From Syntrophaceae bacterium (GTDB taxonomy: Bacteria > Desulfobacterota > Syntrophia > Syntrophales > UBA2185): a DNA stretch of 64,000 nucleotides. The DNA lies in assembly GCA_003153775.1 (NCBI GenBank), contig PMBI01000011.1, positions 148,303 through 212,302 of the forward strand, given 5' to 3'. Of this stretch, positions 54,494 to 63,845 are shown piece after piece. Positions within the stretch are counted from its first letter, which is position 1, and each line of letters starts with the position of its first letter. The notes below the pieces were generated by a model, which saw only the letters and a program-made list of their open reading frames with translations, was not told the origin of the DNA and did no database searches. A program made the position numbers and the translations under genes.

Positions 54494-54509
54494 TTGATGG
54501 AGGACGCGT

Positions 54510-55715
54510 ATGAGAACAAGAGTTACTGTAATTATCTGCTCAGCCTTAATGGGTCTCGCTATTTGTCTCTCTATTGTGGCGGCTGATGCCAAGACAATAA
54601 AGGTTGGAGCGGCAATAAACATGACCGGTCCCGCATCCTCGTGGGGACAGTTCCATGCAAAGGGGCAGCAGGATTATTTTCGCTACGTAAACGAAGTGAA
54701 GGGGGGCATAGGCGGGAACATGATTGAGATGATCCTTGTGGATACGGAATACAAGGTTCCGGAGGCCGTTGCCGCCGCCAAGAGATTTGCCATCCAGGAT
54801 CAAGTGGACATGATGGCCACATGGGGAGCCGGAGAAGGCTTGGCAGTCAAACCCATCGTTCAGCAATACAAGATCCCCACTATAAATTACTCGACAAGCT
54901 GGGAACTTCTTGAGCCCCCGGTGAGTTACATGTATCTTCCCTTTGGGAGCTATCGGATGGACAGTTATGCCATACTCGAATACATACGCGCTATCCACAA
55001 GGGGAAGGATGCGCCCAAGGTCGGGCTGCTCACCTACAATAATGCCTATGGCCGCTCCATTCACGAGCCTTGCAGAGAATACGCAAAGAAGATCAATGTG
55101 AATATCGTGGCTATAGAAGAGTTTCCTCCCAAGACTGTGGATTTGACAACCGAGTTGCTCCGCTTGCAGAGAAAGGGCGCAGAATACATATTCATGCAAA
55201 TGCTTCCTGCGGCCATTGTCACGGCCTTTAAGAGCGCGGACCGGATAAATTATAATCCAATATTCCTTGGCACGTGGACCTCGACGGACCCGGATTTCTT
55301 CAAGCTCGGCAAAGGCCTTATAAGGGACAGGCTGCGTATCCAGTTCCCCGGAGGCGTTCCCTCTGATAAGAGTCAGGGCATGAAGGTAATGACGGAGCTG
55401 TGGAAGCGGTACAGGACGGTCGAAAAATTCGATGCATCGTACTGGGAAGGCATCGTCGTCGGCATGATCATGGAAAGGGCCTTTATCCGGGCCAATCAAA
55501 AATATAAAGATGTCAATAGAGATACGATCAACAGGGCAATGGAGTCTTTCAAGAACGAGGATTTCGGCGGCCTCGTGCCCAATGTTACGTATACGCAAAC
55601 CGATCATGGGGCATCATTCAAGGCTAGAATTGTAAAGGTAGGCGAGGACGGATCCTTTACCCCTTTGACAAATTTCTTTAACCCGCTCAAGGAAAAGATC
55701 AAGTTATTAAAATAG
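54510..55715 (+). CDS. LIV/HAAT-family ABC transporter substrate-binding protein
   Basis: A 401-residue periplasmic binding protein (LivJ/LivK-like, Peripla_BP_6). The signal peptide ends near residue 27 (VAADAK), then KVGAAINMTGPASSWGQFHAKGQQDYFRYVNE is the family's ligand-pocket start. TATWGAGEGLAVKP and GLLTYNNAYGRSIHEP belong to the two lobes. GGAGGACG precedes the ATG. First structural gene of a six-gene operon (54510-61294). Ligands in the family include branched-chain and aromatic amino acids and aromatic or fatty acids; the Phe leader points to an aromatic ligand. Confidence 0.9.
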   Translation: MRTRVTVIICSALMGLAICLSIVAADAKTIKVGAAINMTGPASSWGQFHAKGQQDYFRYVNEVKGGIGGNMIEMILVDTEYKVPEAVAAAKRFAIQDQVDMMATWGAGEGLAVKPIVQQYKIPTINYSTSWELLEPPVSYMYLPFGSYRMDSYAILEYIRAIHKGKDAPKVGLLTYNNAYGRSIHEPCREYAKKINVNIVAIEEFPPKTVDLTTELLRLQRKGAEYIFMQMLPAAIVTAFKSADRINYNPIFLGTWTSTDPDFFKLGKGLIRDRLRIQFPGGVPSDKSQGMKVMTELWKRYRTVEKFDASYWEGIVVGMIMERAFIRANQKYKDVNRDTINRAMESFKNEDFGGLVPNVTYTQTDHGASFKARIVKVGEDGSFTPLTNFFNPLKEKIKLLK

Positions 55716-55727
55716 CACTTTGGATTT

Positions 55728-56555
55728 ATGAAAGCATATCGAGGAAAACCCGGCATATTCGAATCAAGGAGCCTGGGAAAGAAGGCTGCGGAGCTTGAAG
55801 TAAGAAACCTCTCCTTGAGCTTCGGCGGCGTCAAGGCGCTCAATGACGTTGATATCTCCGTGCATACGGGAGAACTCGTTGCCATTATCGGGCCGAACGG
55901 CGCCGGAAAGACGAGCCTGCTAAATTGTCTGACGGGCTTTTACAGGCCTCAGAACGGCCGCATCGTATTTAACGGGAAAGACATCACACATCTTCCCCCG
56001 CACCATCTTGTCCGCATAGGGATTGGCAGAACATTCCAAAACATCGAGCTCTTTCCGGGCATGACGGTTCTATCGAATATGCTTCTGGCGCGCCACAACC
56101 ACTGCAAGTATGGAATTGCGGGCGCCAGTTTTTTTTCACCATCCGTACGCAAGGAAGAAGTCTCTCAGCGACGCGTCATAGAAGAGCTGATAGATTTCCT
56201 CGAGATCCAGGCTATAAGAAAGAAGAAGGTGGGGTCATTGCCTTACGGGTTGATGAAGAGAGTAGAGCTCGGTCGTGCACTCGCGTTAGAGCCCGCGCTA
56301 TTGATCCTAGATGAACCGTTCGCGGGAATGAACCTCGAAGAGAAAGAAGACATGGTGCGCTTCCTGACAGAGATGAACCGAGCATGGGGTCAAACGATGA
56401 TTCTGGTCGAGCATGACATGTCCATAGTCATGAGCATCTCCCAGCGGATTGTCGTTCTGAATTTCGGTGAGAAGCTGGCCGAGGGGGATCCGGATGCGAT
56501 TCGCAAACATCCGGAAGTCATTAAGGCATATCTCGGCGATTCTGCGATTGCTTAG
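55728..56555 (+). CDS. livG: LIV-type ABC transporter ATP-binding protein (LivG-like)
   Basis: A 275-residue ATPase with Walker A GPNGAGKTS, a divergent signature SLPYGLMKRVELGRAL typical of LivG, Walker B LLILDEPFAG and the switch histidine in VEHDM. About 20 residues precede the usual LivG start. It drives the permeases encoded downstream. It is 12 nt after the binding protein and followed by an acyl-CoA ligase inserted into the transporter operon. Confidence 0.92.
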   Translation: MKAYRGKPGIFESRSLGKKAAELEVRNLSLSFGGVKALNDVDISVHTGELVAIIGPNGAGKTSLLNCLTGFYRPQNGRIVFNGKDITHLPPHHLVRIGIGRTFQNIELFPGMTVLSNMLLARHNHCKYGIAGASFFSPSVRKEEVSQRRVIEELIDFLEIQAIRKKKVGSLPYGLMKRVELGRALALEPALLILDEPFAGMNLEEKEDMVRFLTEMNRAWGQTMILVEHDMSIVMSISQRIVVLNFGEKLAEGDPDAIRKHPEVIKAYLGDSAIA

Positions 56556-56570
56556 AATGAGGTGTATGCG

Positions 56571-58520
56571 GTGGTAAATAGAATGCAGGCAGTTGATACA
56601 GAGCTGGCAACCATCACTCAGTATACGCTGCCACAGATCCTCATGAGACAATCGGAGCTCCTCGGATCCGGAACGACGGCTATTCGTGAAAAGGCGTACG
56701 GCATCTGGCAGACTTACAGCTGGCTCGATTACTACCGCCATGTGAAACACACAGGCCTCGGCTTGAGCAGCATCGGGCTGAAGAGGGGGGAGAACATCGG
56801 CATAGTCACGAACAATATGCCGGAATGGCTCTTTTCTGAAATCGGCTGCCAGTCTGTTGGCGGAGTGTCGCTTAATCTATTTACTTCCTCCGTGCCCGAG
56901 GAACTATGTCATGCGCTCGGCCGCATTAAAGCGTCTTATGTTATCGCCCAAGACCAGGAACAGGTCGATAAGCTCATTGAGACTCGTGAGCGACTGCCTC
57001 ACGTTCGCCGCGTTGTCTACATAGATCCCACGGGTATGAGAACGTACAGGGATAATCCATGGCTTGTGAGCTTTTCCGATCTGCTGGAGATGGGCGAAAA
57101 GCTCGATCGTGCGAATCCCAATTTATTCCCCGCGGAATTGCAGAAGGGGAGACGCGATAATGTAGCAATTATGATTCAGACGTCCGGCACCACAGGGATT
57201 TCCAAACTCGCCATGCTCTCACATCGCAATATCACAGAAATGTCAAGAAATTGGATAGAATCTTTACCCGTCACATCCGGCGATAACTGGATCTCCATAT
57301 CTCCGCCTGCGTGGATTGTGGATCAGATGTGCGGGGTCGGAGTGGCGCTCGTAGGCCGCATGGCCGTAAATTTTCCTGAAATGCCGGAAACTATAGACGA
57401 AGACTTTCGTGATATAGGTCCATCCATTATCATCACGTCATCACGATTCTGGGAGGATCTCGCCTCGCGCATTATGGTGAAGATGGACGACGCCGGATTT
57501 CTCAGGCGCAAGCTTTTCTCCATGTCGGTGCAACTCGGAAAGAAGGCCGTCGAGCTGCAATCGAAAGGAGAGGCGGTCCCCGGTCATCTGAATCTGCTTC
57601 TCCGTATCGCCGCATTGGGAATATACCGGCCGTTGCTTGATCGTGTGGGATGTGCGGGCTTCAAGAGCGCCTTCACAGGCGGTCATCCCATCAGTCCGGA
57701 TGTGATTCATTTCTTCCGCGCCATCGGCCTGAATCTCAAGCAGTGTTACGGACTGACTGAGGCAGGGGGGATATTCCAGGTCCAGCCCGATTCGGAAATC
57801 AAGCTCGAGTCTGTTGGGAAGCCCTTGCCCAGAACCCTGGTTAAGATTGCCGACGATCAGGAGGTGCTGGTGCAGAGTGATTCAAACTTTGTCGGATACC
57901 ATAACGATTTCAAAGCCACGGAAGAGGCCTTTAGCAGCGGCTGGCTCAGAACCGGCGACGCCGGTTACATAGACAAAGACGGTCATCTTGTGATCATCGG
58001 ACGCAAAGGAGACATTATAAAAAACAAGGAAGGGGCGGCGTTTTCACCGGATTTCATAGAGACGCGTCTCAAGTTCAGTCCCTATATCAAAGAAGCGGTG
58101 ATGTTCGGCGAGGGGCGCCCTTGCATTACGGCACTCATCAATATAGACATGGGTAACGTCGGCAATTGGGCCGAGGAGCGCATGATTCCATACACAACCT
58201 ATATAGACCTTTCGCAACAAGCGCCTGTTGAGGAGCTCATACTCAATGAGGTGCGAAAGGTGAATACCAACCTGCCCGACCTCATGAAGATCCGCAAGTT
58301 CATCTTGCTCTATAAACTCCTCGACGCCGATGATGAAGAGCTGACAAGGACGGGAAAGGTTCGACGGAGATTCATTTACGGCCTTTACCTGCAGCTTATT
58401 GAGGCCATGTATGAGGGCAGGGATGAGGTTGACGTCAAGACAAAAGTCCAGTATCGGGACGGTCAGATTGGTGAAATTGAAACGAGAGTGAGGGTAATTA
58501 ATGTCAATACTGAGGGATAG
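56571..58520 (+). CDS. AMP-forming acyl-CoA ligase within the ABC operon
   Basis: A roughly 649-residue ligase of the long-chain acyl-CoA synthetase type: IQTSGTTGISKLAMLSH (P-loop), QCYGLTEAGG, WLRTGDAGYID, IIGRKGDIIKNKEGAAFSP and a C-terminal region with LTRTGKVRRRFI. GTG at 56571 fits the upstream GAGGTG; alternatives are GTG 56562 and ATG 56583. Ligases inside LIV operons probably trap the imported acid as its CoA thioester. Combined with the Phe leader, an aromatic acid such as a phenylalanine catabolite is possible, but the substrate is not shown. Confidence 0.87.
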   Translation: MVNRMQAVDTELATITQYTLPQILMRQSELLGSGTTAIREKAYGIWQTYSWLDYYRHVKHTGLGLSSIGLKRGENIGIVTNNMPEWLFSEIGCQSVGGVSLNLFTSSVPEELCHALGRIKASYVIAQDQEQVDKLIETRERLPHVRRVVYIDPTGMRTYRDNPWLVSFSDLLEMGEKLDRANPNLFPAELQKGRRDNVAIMIQTSGTTGISKLAMLSHRNITEMSRNWIESLPVTSGDNWISISPPAWIVDQMCGVGVALVGRMAVNFPEMPETIDEDFRDIGPSIIITSSRFWEDLASRIMVKMDDAGFLRRKLFSMSVQLGKKAVELQSKGEAVPGHLNLLLRIAALGIYRPLLDRVGCAGFKSAFTGGHPISPDVIHFFRAIGLNLKQCYGLTEAGGIFQVQPDSEIKLESVGKPLPRTLVKIADDQEVLVQSDSNFVGYHNDFKATEEAFSSGWLRTGDAGYIDKDGHLVIIGRKGDIIKNKEGAAFSPDFIETRLKFSPYIKEAVMFGEGRPCITALINIDMGNVGNWAEERMIPYTTYIDLSQQAPVEELILNEVRKVNTNLPDLMKIRKFILLYKLLDADDEELTRTGKVRRRFIYGLYLQLIEAMYEGRDEVDVKTKVQYRDGQIGEIETRVRVINVNTEG

Positions 58521-58523
58521 TGT

Positions 58524-59402
58524 ATGAATTTTTTTCTTCAACTCTTCATAAACGGCATAAGTATAGGATTCCTCTATGGCCTGTCCGCCATGGGTTTTGT
58601 CATGATCTTCAAATCCTCGAGCGTTCTCAATTTTGCCCACGGCGAGTTGCTGGCACTGGGAGCTTTCTTTTTTCTCGCCATGGTGACCTGGGTGAAATTG
58701 CCGGTAGTTCTTGCGTTTCTGGCAACCCTTGCCGCATGCTTTATCCTCGGATTCATCATAGAGCGTTTCTTCCTGCGTCCCCTTATCGGCGAACCCCTGA
58801 TCTACGTAATAATGCTTACTGTGGGACTGGCGTCGATGTTTAAGGGCTTCATGCTTCTCTTTTGGGGAGGCAATCTGCAGACATATCCCGATTTTCTGCC
58901 TGCATTCCTCGGCATAGAGTGGCACGTGATTAACATACCGCCTGTCTATACGGCTGCGCTCATAATCGGGATAATGTTTCTCATACTCTTCGGACTGTTC
59001 TTTAAATATTCATCACAGGGAATATTCATGAGGTCTGTCGCCGACAATCAAAAGGCGGCCCTTTCGCTGGGTGTCCACGTTCAGAGGGTTTTTGCTCTAT
59101 CCTGGGCCATTGCCGCTCTTGTAGCGGGTATGAGCGGTATAGTGCTCGGCATCATAAACGGAATTAATGTCCATGACCTCAGCGCCATCGGCCTGAAGGT
59201 GTTCCCCGTCGTCATCCTCGGCGGGTTGGACAGCATCGGCGGTGCTATCATCGGCGGTCTTATCATCGGACTTCTGGAAACCTTTACCGGCGGCTATATT
59301 TCACCGTCGCTGAGCGACGTTGTACCGTATGTGATCCTCGTGATCATACTTATGGTGAAGCCGTATGGCCTATTCGGTCTCGAGGAAATTGAAAGGGTGT
59401 GA
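58524..59402 (+). CDS. livH: LIV-type ABC transporter permease (LivH-like)
   Basis: A 292-residue inner-membrane permease with about eight helices and LivH features: LFINGISIGFLYGLSAMGFVMIFKSS at the start, NFAHGELLALGAF, and the ATPase-contact region RSVADNQKAALSLGVHVQRVFALSWAIAALVAGMSG. It begins 3 nt after the ligase stop. Confidence 0.92.
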   Translation: MNFFLQLFINGISIGFLYGLSAMGFVMIFKSSSVLNFAHGELLALGAFFFLAMVTWVKLPVVLAFLATLAACFILGFIIERFFLRPLIGEPLIYVIMLTVGLASMFKGFMLLFWGGNLQTYPDFLPAFLGIEWHVINIPPVYTAALIIGIMFLILFGLFFKYSSQGIFMRSVADNQKAALSLGVHVQRVFALSWAIAALVAGMSGIVLGIINGINVHDLSAIGLKVFPVVILGGLDSIGGAIIGGLIIGLLETFTGGYISPSLSDVVPYVILVIILMVKPYGLFGLEEIERV

Positions 59403-59408
59403 GCTGAA

Positions 59409-60479
59409 ATGAGAAAATTGAACTTCCACCCGTGCGGCAATTATAAAGAGCGATACGAGCAGGAGATTACTCTCTTTGAAACGGACTTTGGCAGGCTGTG
59501 GTCGGGAATAGGCATATTTTCCCTCTTTGCTATCTTGCCCTTCATTGTCAGTCCATACTTTCTTCACGTTCTGAACATGGTGGGCATAGCATCAATCGCG
59601 GCGATAGGGCTGAATATCCTCATCGGATATACAGGGCAGATATCCCTCGGCCACGGGGCCTTCATCGGGGTCGGAGCTTACGCCGCCGCGATACTGGCTA
59701 CGACTCTGAACGTTCCCTTTATCATTACCCTGCCTATGGCGGGTTTGATCTCGGCCATGGTAGGCATGATCTTCGGCATTCCTTCTGGTCGCCTCAAGGG
59801 CCTCTACCTTACAATTGCAACACTCGCAGGCCAGATCATCATAGAATACGTCTTAGTTCACTGGGAAACGCTTACGAAAGGCACCATGGGGATAACACTG
59901 CCGCGGCCGAATATTTTCGGAATGGAACTGGAGAGCGATCTAAGCTTCTTCTTTCTCATCTTCAGCTGCCTCGTAGTCATGATATGGTTTGCAGTCAATC
60001 TCATACGGACGAAGTATGGCAGGGCCTTCATCGCTATTCGCGATAACGACAGAGCTGCGGAGGGCATGGGTATTCCTCTCTTCAGATACAAGCTCCTCTC
60101 TTTTGGAATCAGTTCTTTTTATGCCGGTTTTGCCGGCGCCATATGGGCTTATTATATGGTCAGTATCACGTCTGAGCCCTTCACCCTGGGACTTTCCGTA
60201 GAATACATCGCCATGGTAATCATCGGAGGGTTGGGAAGTGTCTCAGGCTCCATATATGGAGCGGTCTTTATAACCTTTTTAAATGAGCTCTTGAGGTGGC
60301 TCACGGGTATTATGATGAACATAGGCGTGCTTACGGAATCCGGTTTGAATGTGGCGCCTTTAAGAGAATTCTTTTTCGGCACAGCCATAGTCCTCTTTAT
60401 TCTCTTCGAACCGCGCGGGCTTGCAGAGGTGTGGCGTATAATTCGTTCCAACTTTAAACTATGGCCCTTTGCCTATTGA
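59409..60479 (+). CDS. livM: LIV-type ABC transporter permease (LivM-like)
   Basis: A 356-residue permease with LivM hallmarks: GLNILIGYTGQISLGHGAFIGVGAYAAAIL, LYLTIATLAGQIIIEY and IRDNDRAAEGMGIPLFRYKLLSFGISSFYAGFAGA. About ten helices after a charged N-terminal segment. It follows livH by 6 nt and pairs with it to form the membrane channel. Confidence 0.92.
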   Translation: MRKLNFHPCGNYKERYEQEITLFETDFGRLWSGIGIFSLFAILPFIVSPYFLHVLNMVGIASIAAIGLNILIGYTGQISLGHGAFIGVGAYAAAILATTLNVPFIITLPMAGLISAMVGMIFGIPSGRLKGLYLTIATLAGQIIIEYVLVHWETLTKGTMGITLPRPNIFGMELESDLSFFFLIFSCLVVMIWFAVNLIRTKYGRAFIAIRDNDRAAEGMGIPLFRYKLLSFGISSFYAGFAGAIWAYYMVSITSEPFTLGLSVEYIAMVIIGGLGSVSGSIYGAVFITFLNELLRWLTGIMMNIGVLTESGLNVAPLREFFFGTAIVLFILFEPRGLAEVWRIIRSNFKLWPFAY

Positions 60480-60490
60480 GGCATCATGAA

Positions 60491-61294
60491 ATGACTGACA
60501 CTACTATTCTTGAGATCAATAATATATCCGTTGTTTATTCGGACGTAATCCAGGTGCTCAAGGGCGTCTCTCTCGTCGTTAAGAAGAAATCCATTACGTC
60601 GCTTATCGGGAGCAACGGTGCGGGCAAGACTACAACCCTGAAAGCCATATCCGGATTGCTCAAGCCGGAAAACGGCAGGGTGACGGATGGAACAATAAGC
60701 TACGACGGAGCAGCCATCCAGAATCACGCTCCGGAGGTAATCACGCGTAAAGGAATAATTCAGGTTCTCGAAGGACGCCAGCCTTTCAAATATTTGACAG
60801 TGGAAGAAAATCTCATTGTCGGAACGGCTATCCGCTGGCGGCAGCCATATAAGAAGGATCTGGAAATGGTGTATAATTATTTTCCCGCCATAGTGAGACG
60901 GAGAAAGATGCTTGCCGGTTACTGTAGCGGGGGAGAGCTTCAGATGATTGTCATGGGAAGGGCTTTGATGGCGCATCCCGCCCTCCTGCTCCTGGATGAA
61001 CCGTCTCTCGGGCTTGCTCCCATGGTCGTGAGGGAGATTTTCGAGATCATCAAGAAGATAAACGCGGAGCAGGAGACAAGTATTGTCCTCGTGGAGCAGA
61101 ACGCCAATATGGCCCTGCAAATTTCCGACTATGGGTATGTAATGGAAAACGGCAAAATAGTTATGGAAGGTGCTGCAAGGAATCTTGTCGAGAATCCCGA
61201 TATAAAAGAATTTTACCTGGGCATGGGCGCGTCAGGCGTTTTAAAGTCGTATGACGACGTCAAATCCTATCGTCGCCGAAAAAGATGGCTCTAA
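60491..61294 (+). CDS. livF: LIV-type ABC transporter ATP-binding protein (LivF-like)
   Basis: A 267-residue ATPase: Walker A GSNGAGKTT, signature YCSGGELQMIVMGRAL, Walker B LLLLDEPSLGLAP and VEQNANMAL, as in LivF. The ATG at 60491 is chosen because GAGG lies upstream and the longer frame overlaps livM. A basic tail (YRRRKRW) extends the C-terminus. Last gene of the operon; it converges on recJ. Confidence 0.92.
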   Translation: MTDTTILEINNISVVYSDVIQVLKGVSLVVKKKSITSLIGSNGAGKTTTLKAISGLLKPENGRVTDGTISYDGAAIQNHAPEVITRKGIIQVLEGRQPFKYLTVEENLIVGTAIRWRQPYKKDLEMVYNYFPAIVRRRKMLAGYCSGGELQMIVMGRALMAHPALLLLDEPSLGLAPMVVREIFEIIKKINAEQETSIVLVEQNANMALQISDYGYVMENGKIVMEGAARNLVENPDIKEFYLGMGASGVLKSYDDVKSYRRRKRWL

Positions 61295-61332
61295 ATGCAG
61301 GACTATTATGGCTGTAAGGAATGTTTGACTTC

Positions 61333-63072
61333 TTAATGATTGGCGGGCACGGACATATCCTTCATCTTGAGTTGTATGTCAGAAACCCCGTTCCAGCTAT
61401 TGATATGAGGCGTGAAGGCGATATCGATCGCAGGGCCGGAAAGAACATTGATAAGATGACCTTTGTTGAACCATATGGAATTGTACGACATGCCGTCGCC
61501 GGTGAGACGCATCCGTAAATGGTTATTGCCTACCACCGACTGCGAGGTGACATTGATATTTCTCACGCAGAGGACCGGTTCAGGGTTGCCGCTGCCGAAG
61601 GGAGCAAGCCTCCCGATCTGCGATACGAGTTCGTGGGTTATCTCGCTGAGACTACAGATGGCATCAATGTTGGTTTGAGAAACAAAATCGCAAGCGTCAA
61701 TCTCCTTGCCGATGACCTCTTCGAGCATGCCCGAGAATTCTTTGATGTCTTCTTCCCTGATCGATATCCCCGCCGCGTACCGGTGCCCTCCATAAGACAA
61801 CAATAAAGAATCACATTCTTTCAAGCCCTCGAATATATTAAAATCGGCAACACTTCTCCCGGAACCCTTGCCGATGCCGTCTTTGAGACTTATCAGGATA
61901 GTGGGCCTATAATAGCGGTCTACAAGTTTTGAAGCCACTATGCCGATGACTCCCGGATGCCATTTCTCTGATGCAAACACAAGTGATCTCACTTTTTCGG
62001 GATCTATCGTGCGCTCGATTTCACCGAGTATTTCATTTAGTATATTTTTTTCCATCGCCTGGCGCTTGCGGTTGTAGATATCAAGATCCTGGGCGATTAA
62101 CCTCGCCTCCCCGATGTCTTCGGTCAAGAGAAGCCGGACGGCGTCATTTGCAGATGCAACGCGGCCTGCAGCGTTAATCCTCGGAATCAGGCAGAAGGAC
62201 GCCTTGCCGGAGTCTATGACTTGGTTTTCGACGCCGCAAATTTCCTTTAATGCCACCAACCCCACTCTCTTGCAATCCGTGATCAGGTCCAGACCAATTT
62301 TCGCAAATATCCTGTTCTCGTCCACAAGGGGGCAGATGTCGCCGATGGTACCCAGGGCAACGAGGTCGAGGTATTCCCGCAGATTCGGATATTTTCTGTC
62401 TCCCCAAAAACCCTCTTTCCGCAGTCTTCCTCTGAGGGCAATGAGAAAATTAAACACTATGCCGACGGCGGCAAGGTCCTTAAAGGGGAAATTACAGTCC
62501 TTACGATGCTGATTGATTATTGCCACGGCGTCGGGGAGATTCTGGGGAACCTCATGGTGATCCAATATAATAGTGTCTATGCCGCAGGAACGCGCATAGG
62601 ATATCTGCTCATGATCGGAGATGCCGCAATCGACGGTAATAAGCAGTGTAACTCCATCCGCCTTCATCCTGTCAATGGCAGGTCCGTTTAAACCGTATCC
62701 TTCCTTGATACGATCAGGTATGTAATATGTAACTGTATGATGAATATCCAGGAGGAATTTAACAAGCACAGCCACCGACGTTACGCCATCGGCGTCATAG
62801 TCGCCGTAAACAACGACCTTCTCGCGATCGTTGATCGCCCGGATCAAACGTTGAACGCCTTTTTGCATATCCTTCATTAGGAGAGGGTTGTGCAGATTAT
62901 CCAGGGAAGGGTAGAGGTATCTGTTGGCATCGTCGGGCGTAAGTATGCGGCGGCTGGTCAGTATACGGGAGACGATGCTGTGAAGCGAGAGCTCCCTTGC
63001 CAGCATATCCTGTATGTCCCTGTCGCCTTCCGATAGCCGCCAATGTGTGGTAGGTAGAGTTGCTGCCTTCAT
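61333..63072 (-). CDS. recJ: Single-stranded-DNA-specific exonuclease RecJ
   Basis: A 579-residue DHH-family 5'-3' exonuclease for recombination and mismatch repair. Motifs: VVYGDYDADGVTS (motif I), TVDCGISDH, ILDHHEVP (DHH), GTIGDICPLVDENR, and the DHHA1 region with GSGRSVADFNIFEGL and YGGHRYAAG. The C-terminal OB-fold ends the protein. A promoter-like sequence lies 55-80 bp upstream. Confidence 0.94.
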   Translation of the reverse strand: MKAATLPTTHWRLSEGDRDIQDMLARELSLHSIVSRILTSRRILTPDDANRYLYPSLDNLHNPLLMKDMQKGVQRLIRAINDREKVVVYGDYDADGVTSVAVLVKFLLDIHHTVTYYIPDRIKEGYGLNGPAIDRMKADGVTLLITVDCGISDHEQISYARSCGIDTIILDHHEVPQNLPDAVAIINQHRKDCNFPFKDLAAVGIVFNFLIALRGRLRKEGFWGDRKYPNLREYLDLVALGTIGDICPLVDENRIFAKIGLDLITDCKRVGLVALKEICGVENQVIDSGKASFCLIPRINAAGRVASANDAVRLLLTEDIGEARLIAQDLDIYNRKRQAMEKNILNEILGEIERTIDPEKVRSLVFASEKWHPGVIGIVASKLVDRYYRPTILISLKDGIGKGSGRSVADFNIFEGLKECDSLLLSYGGHRYAAGISIREEDIKEFSGMLEEVIGKEIDACDFVSQTNIDAICSLSEITHELVSQIGRLAPFGSGNPEPVLCVRNINVTSQSVVGNNHLRMRLTGDGMSYNSIWFNKGHLINVLSGPAIDIAFTPHINSWNGVSDIQLKMKDMSVPANH

Positions 63073-63422
63073 AGCGATTGCAGTCGCAGGTCCCTTTCCT
63101 TACATGGATGAAAATAGTTTTTTGGATCATATCAATATAGGTCACTATGTCAAGGAAAGAATAACCACTGATGAGATCACAACGGTCGAAGTTACTGCAT
63201 ACACTCCAAAACCTGTGACGGTGATTAAGTCGAAACCGTTTCAGGGAAGGATTGCGAAGCGCGGTTCGCAAGGCAAAGTGGAATCGGGACAAAAAACGAT
63301 TATTGGGTGAAGCCAAAAGAGGGGCTGACAGACACTACGGCGAAAGGCTCCCGTCAAGGATTAAAGAGATTTTTTGTGCCTGAGCTTTTCGGCGACGAGA
63401 GCCGTCAAGTTCAATACATCCG
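63073..63422. other. Intergenic region between rpmB and recJ
   Basis: It contains the recJ promoter and a 7-bp inverted repeat (TTGCGAA 63252-63258, TTCGCAA 63265-63271) with a 6-nt loop. No gene is supported; a rightward ORF (63014-63310) overlaps the recJ start and promoter. Confidence 0.4.
63126..63153 (-). promoter_or_regulatory. Probable recJ promoter
   Basis: On the minus strand TTGACA (63148-63153), 16 bp, TATGAT (63126-63131), about 54 bp before the recJ ATG. Confidence 0.55.
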
Positions 63423-63620
63423 CTACAAGGCTTTCTTTATGAAACCGGAGCGAATACATCTCGCACAAACTTTCGTGCGTTTTATTGCACCGGTTTTCTT
63501 GTCAACACAACGCAGTTTCTGAAGGTTCGGATACCATGTCCTCTTCGACTTATTATTGGCGTGGCTCACGTTGTTACCGACAACGGGCTTTTTTCCACAT
63601 ACCTCACAAATTCTCGACAT
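63423..63620 (-). CDS. rpmB: 50S ribosomal protein L28
   Basis: The 65-residue product matches bacterial L28: [32 protein letters not shown], then [18 protein letters not shown]. The CxxC pairs (Cys5/Cys8 and the CARC motif) form the zinc site of the zinc-containing type. CAGGAG precedes the ATG. Confidence 0.95.
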   Translation of the reverse strand: MSRICEVCGKKPVVGNNVSHANNKSKRTWYPNLQKLRCVDKKTGAIKRTKVCARCIRSGFIKKAL

Positions 63621-63845
63621 ATTTGATCTCCTGTATAGAAATGTGGCAGTTTACTAAAACATCGCGGCTTGATTTGCAAGGGTTTTTTGTGTAAATCTTA
63701 TTCAGGGAGGCAATAAAGAACACCGCTCAAGCAAAATGGGCGGCTGAATATATGATATTTTTGCAAGAGACTCTGCTTAAACAAAGACTTGCGTTATGCC
63801 GGACATTGCGGCGGTTTGGGACGTATACATTCTCCGGTAAATTTC

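Noticed and set aside
63014..63310. 98-codon rightward ORF with a VTAYTP motif like 3D-domain proteins
   Set aside because: It overlaps the recJ start and the recJ promoter, has no ribosome site, and the conserved Asp residues of 3D domains are absent.
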